From Nanosynbacter sp. (GTDB lineage Bacteria; Patescibacteriota; Saccharimonadia; Saccharimonadales; Saccharimonadaceae): 5,511 nucleotides of DNA. Shown piece after piece: positions 1-4,732 of the stretch; position 1 is the stretch's first letter, and each line of letters opens with the position of its first letter. The position numbers and the translations under genes are program-made. Below the pieces are notes generated by a model that saw nothing but the letters and a program-made list of their open reading frames with translations, was not told where the DNA came from and made no database searches. The stretch is taken from NCBI GenBank assembly GCA_015257705.1, contig JABZJR010000049.1:1-5511 (forward strand), written 5' to 3'.

Positions 1-362
1 CCACAGACTCAGCGGTGCGAATCACCCACTTGCCGACTGGAATGATAGTTACAAACCAGGATGAAAAGTCGCAAATTAAAAACCGCGAAAAAGCCATGAG
101 CGTGCTTCGTTCGCGATTGTTACAGATGAAAATTGACGAGGAAAACGCCAAATTAAGCGCCGAGCGACGCTCATTGGTTGGGACTGGCGACCGCTCGGAA
201 AAAATCCGAACGTACAACTTCCCGCAAGACCGAATCACCGACCACCGCATTCACTACAGCCGCAGCAATATCCCCGCTGCAATGAACGGGGATATCGACG
301 ATTTGATTGAAAATCTACAGAGATATGAGCGTGAGCTGAAAGCTCAGAATGCTAATCATTAA
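1..362 (+). CDS. prfA: Peptide chain release factor 1, C-terminal part (5' end outside the window)
   Basis: Class I release factor that reads UAA and UAG in the ribosomal A site and triggers peptide release. The frame is open from the left edge: the first full codon is at position 3 and 119 residues are visible, about the last third of a usual 355-360 residue RF1. The visible part opens with [13 protein letters not shown], which in the family directly follows the catalytic GGQ loop, so GGQ should lie about 15 nt outside the window. The stretch [14 protein letters not shown] followed by RITDHRI is the RF1 signature and separates it from RF2. The GTG at 15 encodes the conserved internal Val of this motif and is not a start. 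The stop is TAA at 360-362. The 3' end overlaps the opposing small gene by 11 bp. It lies upstream of prmC in the same direction, whose product modifies release factors. Identity is seen directly; only the missing N-terminus is unknown. Confidence 0.95.
   Translation, partial: TDSAVRITHLPTGMIVTNQDEKSQIKNREKAMSVLRSRLLQMKIDEENAKLSAERRSLVGTGDRSEKIRTYNFPQDRITDHRIHYSRSNIPAAMNGDIDDLIENLQRYERELKAQNANH
268..295. repeat. Perfect 9-bp inverted repeat inside prfA
   Basis: ATATCCCCG at 268-276 pairs exactly with CGGGGATAT at 287-295 around a 10-nt loop, giving a strong potential hairpin with five G-C pairs. It lies in the RF1 codons for the [10 protein letters not shown] region. Neither strand has a T-tract after it, so it is not a classical intrinsic terminator. 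On the minus strand it sits about 57 nt past the stop of the opposing small gene. It may be a codon-level coincidence or an mRNA structure near the 3' end. Confidence 0.4.
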
Positions 363-681
363 AGAGGTCTGGATTCCTAAATTCTAAATCAAGCGCAGCC
401 TCACTCCACTTATCACGGTCGTCAAGACTTAGAGATTCGTCGCTAGCACGTCGTTTATATTTTCCGTACAAACTCTTAATCGCCGCTTCATCAGCCGCCT
501 TCTGCTCCTCGGGAGTCATCTCTCGACGCTCTTCCTCTCGTTGGCTCAACAACACATCAGTATCACTCTCTACTGTTGCAGCTGGAGTCTCTTTAGTCTT
601 ATTCCATCCATAATCAGCTCCCACTTCAAGACCTATTCCCATAACCACGTTAGCGATAGGAAGCTCATACTTTTTTGTCAT
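352..681 (-). CDS. Small acidic protein of unknown function (109 aa)
   Basis: I do not recognise this protein. It starts with ATG at 681 and ends with TAG at 352-354. Residues 1-26 are mildly hydrophobic ([21 protein letters not shown]) but too short and polar for a convincing signal peptide or membrane segment. Residues 47-78 are strongly charged and helix-prone ([13 protein letters not shown], then [18 protein letters not shown]). The C-terminus is acidic and contains [20 protein letters not shown]. It has no cysteine. The 3' end overlaps prfA by 11 bp, tail to tail. A region with two perfect TTGACA boxes lies upstream on its strand, and AAGGA stands 14 nt before the ATG, rather far for a ribosome binding site. 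A TATATT ending 7 nt before the ATG would instead allow a leaderless transcript. Upstream promoter signals and natural-looking composition suggest a real gene. It is probably cytoplasmic, perhaps protein-binding, but this is a guess. Confidence 0.6.
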   Translation of the reverse strand: MTKKYELPIANVVMGIGLEVGADYGWNKTKETPAATVESDTDVLLSQREEERREMTPEEQKAADEAAIKSLYGKYKRRASDESLSLDDRDKWSEAALDLEFRNPDLFND

Positions 682-725
682 ATTATCTAATATAATCCTT
701 TTCTTCCGCTTAATAATATATCTAT

Positions 726-760
726 ATAGTACTATCTTTTTCTTTATTTGTCAATGTCAA
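726..760 (-). promoter_or_regulatory. Promoter of the 109-aa gene with tandem TTGACA boxes
   Basis: On the minus strand two exact TTGACA hexamers stand head to tail (760-755 and 754-749; TGTCAATGTCAA on the plus strand). The inner one is 17 bp from TACTAT (731-726), a 4/6 match to a -10 box. Transcription would begin near 719, leaving a leader of about 38 nt that includes AAGGA. The -10 box overlaps a perfect 10-bp palindrome, ATAGTACTAT (726-735), a possible operator or a chance product of AT-rich DNA. A second -10 candidate, TATATT at 694-689, lies nearer the gene. Confidence 0.5.
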
Positions 761-776
761 CTATCTTCCCTCGCTT

Positions 777-804
777 TTTACATTCCATAGATATATGTTA
801 TAAT
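777..804 (+). promoter_or_regulatory. Extended -10 promoter of prmC, predicted leaderless start
   Basis: TTTACA (777-782, 5/6 to TTGACA) is followed after 16 bp by a perfect TATAAT (799-804). TG at 796-797 makes it an extended -10 box, TGTTATAAT. Only seven bases separate TATAAT from the ATG at 812, so transcription should start at or next to the A of the start codon. No Shine-Dalgarno sequence fits in the gap. Translation is therefore probably leaderless. Confidence 0.75.
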
Positions 805-811
805 TAGCAAT

Positions 812-1636
812 ATGATTATCTCTGAATGGCTAAAAATTGCCACAAAATCCTTAAAAACGGCAAACATCCCGTCCGCCAGATTAGACGCTGAATTGATATT
901 AGCCAACACTTTACGAAAAAACCGCACTTACCTACACGCTCACCTGGACGAAGAAATTGACCCCAGAAGATTTGATATCGCAAATGCCAGACTAGATCTG
1001 AGATTAGACCGCGTACCAATCGCCTACATTCTGGGCTATAAAGAATTTTACGGGCGTAAATTCACTGTATCTCCCTCTGTTTTAGTTCCCCGCCCTGAAT
1101 CCGAAGATCTAATTTCATTATTCTTAGAACTGACCGCCAGCGAAATTACCGAAAAAGTTTTAATTGATGTTGGCGCAGGATCTGGCTGTCTGGGAATTAC
1201 TGCCAAATTAGAGAGGAGCAACTTGTCGGTAATCTTATCCGATATTAGCAAACCAGCCTTAAATATCGCAGAGAAAAATGCGAACGCCTTAAATGCGGAC
1301 GTCCATATTCAACAGCAATCATTACTTAATGGTCAACTCAAACCAGTCGACTACATTTTTGCCAATTTGCCTTACGTTGACAAAAATTGGGACGTATCTC
1401 CAGAACTTCAATACGAGCCAGATATTGCGCTTTTCGCCGAAGACGAAGGATTGAAATTGATATTGCAATTGATCGCACAAGCACCACGATGTCTCACTTC
1501 AGAAGGTTTGTTATTTATCGAGGCGGATCCTCAGCAGCACAATAGAATAATTAACGAAGCCGTGAAAAATGGTTTTGTAAGAGAGAGAGTTCTCAATTAC
1601 ATCCTAGTCCTGCGTTTCACTGGCGCTAAAGATTAA
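812..1636 (+). CDS. prmC: Release factor glutamine methyltransferase (PrmC/HemK)
   Basis: SAM-dependent cytoplasmic N5-glutamine methyltransferase that methylates the Gln of the GGQ motif in release factors and so raises termination efficiency. At 274 residues it is of usual length. A helical N-terminal substrate-binding domain spans about 1-75, followed by the family hallmark RVPIAYILG (67-75) with EFYGRKF (78-84) and VLVPRPESEDLI (90-101). The Rossmann-fold domain has SAM motif I, DVGAGSG (119-125), and an acidic residue at the second strand (D144 in LSDISKPAL). The catalytic NPPY motif reads NLPY (185-188), a one-residue departure that keeps the Asn and Tyr; YEPDIALFAEDEGL (201-214) follows as in the family. 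The start is ATG at 812, directly after an extended -10 box. The stop TAA overlaps the stop of the opposing membrane-protein gene. prfA, its likely substrate gene, lies 450 bp upstream. The alternative, an unrelated N-methyltransferase, is unlikely given the N-terminal motifs. Confidence 0.93.
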   Translation: MIISEWLKIATKSLKTANIPSARLDAELILANTLRKNRTYLHAHLDEEIDPRRFDIANARLDLRLDRVPIAYILGYKEFYGRKFTVSPSVLVPRPESEDLISLFLELTASEITEKVLIDVGAGSGCLGITAKLERSNLSVILSDISKPALNIAEKNANALNADVHIQQQSLLNGQLKPVDYIFANLPYVDKNWDVSPELQYEPDIALFAEDEGLKLILQLIAQAPRCLTSEGLLFIEADPQQHNRIINEAVKNGFVRERVLNYILVLRFTGAKD

Positions 1637-2397
1637 ATTACTACGGAATTTAAGAACACTAGCATCACTAAGATAATTCCGACAGTAAGAATCACCGGAG
1701 CGGATATGTCTGAAAATCGAATAGCTTTGTGTTTGTTGTAAGATTGGTAAGCTTTACTGGCGACGAGCGAGAATAGCAATAAGATTATTGCAACCTGCGA
1801 AACACCGCCAAATAATGACTTTCCGTAGCTATAAGTCCAATAATACGACAGCCAACCCAGCTCAGCAAAGACGAGTCCCCAGATTGCCGAAAGTAAAACC
1901 GTTTGTTCTTCGTCATAGCTGTGTAGGAAGTGGCGCGCAGAACTATAACCGATCAAGAACATCAGAATAACAACCACAGAAACTGGCCACTCGTATGACA
2001 CCACCATCAGCGCAGTTACGCCGACGAAAATAGCGATCAACGATTGCATGGCAACCTGCCAACGCTTAGACATAGGCTTAATCACAGCCAGCCAAATTGC
2101 ATATAGTATTGCCAATGCTACGCGGAAATAAAACACTGACGTAGGTAGATACATCAGACCAACAACGCCAATTCCGACCGTTAAGTCAACCAAGTTAGCC
2201 TGAATGTTTGCCCACCAAAAACGCGGACGAACGGCAATTATGCGCCATTTGCTCAACACAACAAGCGCTAACGCTGGAAATGGGGTCTGAAATGCTTGAG
2301 CAATAACAAGCAACGCCGCCGCCAAGCCAATATTTAAGACATAATAAACCAACTCGCTCCAAAACGTTCTTCGTTTAACAGTTTTCAGTAACTCCAT
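1633..2397 (-). CDS. Polytopic membrane protein of unknown function (254 aa)
   Basis: I do not recognise a family. The protein is highly hydrophobic with about eight or nine likely membrane helices, near residues 17-36, 40-56, 69-90, 91-106, 115-133, 138-154, 166-187, 199-213 and 232-252. A short basic N-terminus (KTVKRR) suggests the N-terminus is cytoplasmic. Charged connecting loops include RPRFWWANIQ (57-66), KPMSKRW (107-113) and HSYDEEQ (159-165). It has ten tryptophans, many tyrosines and no cysteine. No transporter, glycosyltransferase or protease motif is visible; E179 within a helix (FAELGW) is the only acidic residue clearly buried. It starts at ATG 2397, 21 nt after the LCP stop on the same strand, so read-through from the LCP gene is likely. 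An extended -10 box of its own also lies in the gap. The stop at 1633-1635 overlaps the prmC stop. A link to envelope assembly is suggested only by the LCP neighbour. Confidence 0.85.
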   Translation of the reverse strand: MELLKTVKRRTFWSELVYYVLNIGLAAALLVIAQAFQTPFPALALVVLSKWRIIAVRPRFWWANIQANLVDLTVGIGVVGLMYLPTSVFYFRVALAILYAIWLAVIKPMSKRWQVAMQSLIAIFVGVTALMVVSYEWPVSVVVILMFLIGYSSARHFLHSYDEEQTVLLSAIWGLVFAELGWLSYYWTYSYGKSLFGGVSQVAIILLLFSLVASKAYQSYNKHKAIRFSDISAPVILTVGIILVMLVFLNSVVI

Positions 2398-2407
2398 AAC
2401 TTACTCT

Positions 2408-2416
2408 ATTATACCA
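2408..2416 (-). promoter_or_regulatory. Extended -10 box before the membrane-protein gene
   Basis: The minus strand reads TGGTATAAT, a perfect TATAAT (2413-2408) with the TG extension. It starts two bases after the LCP stop codon and ends ten bases before the ATG at 2397. The predicted start leaves a leader of only about 3 nt and no Shine-Dalgarno. No good -35 box is visible in the LCP 3' end (TTGTGG at 2438-2433 is a poor, over-spaced candidate), as tolerated for extended -10 promoters. Confidence 0.6.
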
Positions 2417-2418
2417 AA

Positions 2419-4062
2419 TTATGGGCCAGTTCCCACAACAACGATAAATTGTGCATCAACATTCAAATTATACTTCGAGGAATCTGATGAAACCGAGCCG
2501 TACAACTCCTTAAATTTATCTTTCGTGGCAGTTTTTTCTTTGCCAGCTGGCAATTGATAAACTTGAGTCTTCCCTGGCTTTTCATTACCTGGAGCATTGC
2601 CAACATGAACAACTTTCATTCCTAATTCTGTCAATTTGTCTGCTTCTTTCTGAGCTGCACCAGCCACGCCGGAACCATTCAAGACAGCAACTGTGGCTTT
2701 TTCCTTAGATAACGGCGTTGCGTAAATCTCAGACTTTATATAAGCGCGAATATCGTCATAATCATACAATCCCGCAGCCGGCTGAACTATACTTGCGCCA
2801 CCCGCCGTGCCAGTAGTCATAAGTACGTTGTTTTCCTCCACAAAACTCAATCTGTGAATATCAGATTCTTTTATCTCCGAGCCAAGGTTCATAATTGTGC
2901 GAATTTCTTTCGTGTCAATGTTTGTGCGCAAGTTTTTGCCCATGGCATCCATCAGAGATGTCACCTTACCAAAATCAGTCAGCGTTCCCGTGGAAGTAGC
3001 TTTGCTTTTCAGTGCCATAAGCACCAATTGCTGGTTTTTCTCTCGGTCAAAGTTGGATTGTTCCAATCCGTAAGTTGGCGCCACCAAACCACGCGCTCTA
3101 GAGAACCACATCGCTTTTTCGCCATCCATTTCGTGCTTACCGTTAGTCAATTGCATATAGTGACCTGTTGGACATCGTTCGCGACGTTGCTGATAATTCA
3201 ACTCCTTCGCTCGACACATCCAGTCCATACTTGGATCAAGAATTCCTCGTGGATCACGACTCTGTACGTCAACGGTAACTCCGCCGACCGCATTTACAGC
3301 ATCACGAATCACCGCAGTATTAATATGCGCCACGTATTGAATATCCATACCGAATATATCGCCGATGAATTTCTTAGTTTTATTCATTCGTTCAGCTTCT
3401 GCCTGCGCACTATCTCCATTATTTACGCAACCAAAATATTCATTGATTTTACCAGCGTAGCCAGAATTACACGCCATGCCAAATTTTACATACAAGTCAC
3501 GCGGAATGCTAAACATATACGCATCCTTCTTTGTCTGATTGACGCTAAGAATCATCATCGAGTCAGTCAATGTCGCACCTGGATGATCCGGATCGTCATC
3601 TGTTGTACCTAAAATCAACACATTACTTCGTCCATAAGCATCCTCTTTCAGCTTCTGCTGCGAAAACAACCCTAAGATTCCGCCGTTATGGAACACCGAA
3701 TTCATCGTCTGCCATAATTTTAATAGCAGCCAGCCCGCCACAATTGCAATAACAATTCCGATAATCGCAAGAATAATCCTGGTAATTAACTTTTTCTTAC
3801 GTTTCTGTTTACGTTCCTGTCGACGAGAAGGCTTGGTATTTTCATCAATTGCTGCCAACGATTCGCTAATATTCTGCTTTAATTTATTAGCAGAAGTTGG
3901 TTGCTGAATATTCCTTGTCGCATTATTCGACACTTGCGGGTTATCTTCGTTACTACGAGGATGCCCGAGCGTAGTCGTTTTTTTGCTAGTAATTTCCCCC
4001 AACGAAGTTCGCTGTGGTCGCTTGGCGACAAATCCATCCATCGACTGTTTGCGTGGTTTCAT
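2419..4062 (-). CDS. LytR-CpsA-Psr (LCP) family cell-envelope protein with C-terminal LytR_C domain
   Basis: LCP proteins are membrane-anchored enzymes that transfer lipid-linked glycopolymers, such as teichoic acids or arabinogalactan-like chains, to peptidoglycan at the outer face of the membrane. This 547-residue protein has a long polar, basic cytoplasmic tail (1-92, ending RRQERKQKRKKKL), one membrane helix (about 93-116) and an LCP domain (about 145-355). Family landmarks are NVLILGTTDDD (147-157), LTDSMMILSVN (165-175), SIPRDLYV (185-192), KINEYFG (205-211), WFSRAR (319-324) and NFDREKNQQLVLMALK (337-352), which supply the conserved Asp and Arg residues for metal and pyrophosphate binding. 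A LytR_C domain follows (about 454-545), with VAVLNGSG (458-465) and an end strand AQFIVVVGTGP. Its only four cysteines (198, 212, 283, 297) all lie in the outer LCP domain. It starts at ATG 4062 eight bases after TATAAT, is divergent from lepB, and runs into the membrane-protein gene 21 nt downstream. The exact glycopolymer cannot be read from the sequence. Confidence 0.93.
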   Translation of the reverse strand: MKPRKQSMDGFVAKRPQRTSLGEITSKKTTTLGHPRSNEDNPQVSNNATRNIQQPTSANKLKQNISESLAAIDENTKPSRRQERKQKRKKKLITRIILAIIGIVIAIVAGWLLLKLWQTMNSVFHNGGILGLFSQQKLKEDAYGRSNVLILGTTDDDPDHPGATLTDSMMILSVNQTKKDAYMFSIPRDLYVKFGMACNSGYAGKINEYFGCVNNGDSAQAEAERMNKTKKFIGDIFGMDIQYVAHINTAVIRDAVNAVGGVTVDVQSRDPRGILDPSMDWMCRAKELNYQQRRERCPTGHYMQLTNGKHEMDGEKAMWFSRARGLVAPTYGLEQSNFDREKNQQLVLMALKSKATSTGTLTDFGKVTSLMDAMGKNLRTNIDTKEIRTIMNLGSEIKESDIHRLSFVEENNVLMTTGTAGGASIVQPAAGLYDYDDIRAYIKSEIYATPLSKEKATVAVLNGSGVAGAAQKEADKLTELGMKVVHVGNAPGNEKPGKTQVYQLPAGKEKTATKDKFKELYGSVSSDSSKYNLNVDAQFIVVVGTGP

Positions 4063-4067
4063 ATCTA

Positions 4068-4096
4068 TTGATTATAACACACAAAACGCTTATAAT
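4068..4096 (+). promoter_or_regulatory. lepB promoter, predicted leaderless start
   Basis: TTGATT (4068-4073, 4/6 to TTGACA), a 17-bp spacer and a perfect TATAAT (4091-4096) make a near-consensus sigma-70-type promoter. Seven bases separate TATAAT from the ATG at 4104, placing the start of transcription at or one base before the start codon. There is no Shine-Dalgarno. Its -35 box overlaps the -10 box of the divergent LCP promoter. Confidence 0.75.
4071..4079 (-). promoter_or_regulatory. Extended -10 box of the LCP gene
   Basis: The minus strand reads TGTTATAAT (4079-4071), a perfect extended -10 box and the same nine bases as at prmC. Eight bases separate it from the ATG at 4062, so the leader should be absent or one or two bases long. 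The correctly spaced -35 position (4094-4099) reads TCAATT, a poor match that overlaps the lepB -10 box. Recognition probably rests on the TG extension. Confidence 0.7.
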
Positions 4097-4103
4097 TGAA
4101 ACA

Positions 4104-4709
4104 ATGGACGCTACTTTTATGGATCGTCATCCGAAATTACAAGATGGCCTGGGAATGGTCATTTTCGTTGTTGGCGTGGTGATTGGCACACTTTTATTGA
4201 ACACTTTTGTATTTCAAACTTTCAATGTTGAGGGTGCCAGTATGGAAACGACGATGTACACCGGTGATCGCCTGATCGTCAATCGATTGCCCGTCACTGG
4301 TTCAAAATTGCAGAATAAAAATTATACCCCAAAGCGCGGACAAGTAATTGTGTTTAAGAATCCGAATTTTAATGCCTCGACAGGTAAAGACGAGTACATT
4401 GTTAAGCGTGTAATTGCCTTTGCTGGTGAGCGAGTTACTGTGAAAAACGGCACCGTAACTGTTTACAATACAGAGAACCCCGACGGATTTAACCCTGACA
4501 CCTCAGTCAATAAAAATGAGCCTGGACAGCCTACTTCTGGAGATGTCGATACGACTGTGCCAGAAGGCACAATATTCGTTATGGGCGATCACCGCCAAGG
4601 GAGCTATTCTTGCGACTCTCGAAACTGCATGGGACCGATCCCCCTTTATGACATCGTTGGGCCAGTTAGTCTACGAATATTTCCATTCAATAAAATTCGC
4701 TCGTTCTAA
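4104..4709 (+). CDS. lepB: Signal peptidase I
   Basis: Membrane-bound Ser/Lys protease (family S26) that removes signal peptides from exported proteins at the outer face of the membrane. It has 201 residues, similar to one-helix Gram-positive enzymes. A short cytoplasmic N-terminus leads into one membrane helix (about 17-38). Box B reads EGASMETTM (43-51) with the nucleophile Ser46; the usual Pro of SMxPT is Thr49. Box C is RGQVIVFKNP (78-87). Box D, IVKRVIAFAGE (99-109), holds the general base Lys101. Box E reads GDHRQGSYSCDSR (161-173), two residues longer than the common GDNRxxSxDSR, with cysteines at 170 and 175. The reading frame is open upstream to an ATG at 4014, but that lies inside the opposing LCP coding sequence. 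ATG 4104 is chosen because TATAAT ends 7 nt before it; ATG 4119 is a less likely alternative. It ends 6 bp from the stop of the opposing parB. Confidence 0.94.
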   Translation: MDATFMDRHPKLQDGLGMVIFVVGVVIGTLLLNTFVFQTFNVEGASMETTMYTGDRLIVNRLPVTGSKLQNKNYTPKRGQVIVFKNPNFNASTGKDEYIVKRVIAFAGERVTVKNGTVTVYNTENPDGFNPDTSVNKNEPGQPTSGDVDTTVPEGTIFVMGDHRQGSYSCDSRNCMGPIPLYDIVGPVSLRIFPFNKIRSF

Positions 4710-4732
4710 TAAAAATTATTTTTCGAGCAATT
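4694..4732. terminator. Possible bidirectional stem-loop at the lepB/parB junction
   Basis: GCTCG (4699-4703) pairs with CGAGC (4724-4728), and inside this AATAA (4708-4712) pairs with TTATT (4716-4720) around AAA. AATT flanks extend the outer stem past one bulged C. The structure covers both stop codons. The outer stem is short, the inner stem is all A-T, and no clean T-run follows on either strand, although TTATTTTT lies within it. It is the only terminator-like structure at this convergent junction, and a weak one. Confidence 0.3.

Noticed and set aside
15..17. GTG as the start of the prfA fragment
   Set aside because: It encodes the conserved Val within the RF1 motif TDSAVRITH and the frame is open to the left edge.
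816..1251. Two minus-strand open frames opposite prmC
   Set aside because: They are antisense to the conserved N-terminal and motif I regions of PrmC, and their composition looks like reversed coding sequence.
1614..1620. GTTTCAC, half of a parS-like site near the end of prmC
   Set aside because: The second half (GTGAAAC) is absent; the following bases are TGGCGC.
2540..2553. Perfect 14-bp palindrome TTGCCAGCTGGCAA
   Set aside because: It looks like an operator but lies deep in the LytR_C coding region, and a 14-bp palindrome is not improbable by chance in a window of this size.
2854..3612. Long plus-strand open frame (252 codons) opposite the LCP gene
   Set aside because: It lies entirely antisense to a well-supported LCP domain, its translation has low-complexity, non-protein-like composition, and it has no domain motif or promoter-like start.
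4014..4103. Upstream extension of lepB to an earlier ATG
   Set aside because: It would overlap the LCP coding start and both promoters, and add 30 residues not typical of signal peptidases. TATAAT directly before 4104 supports the shorter form.
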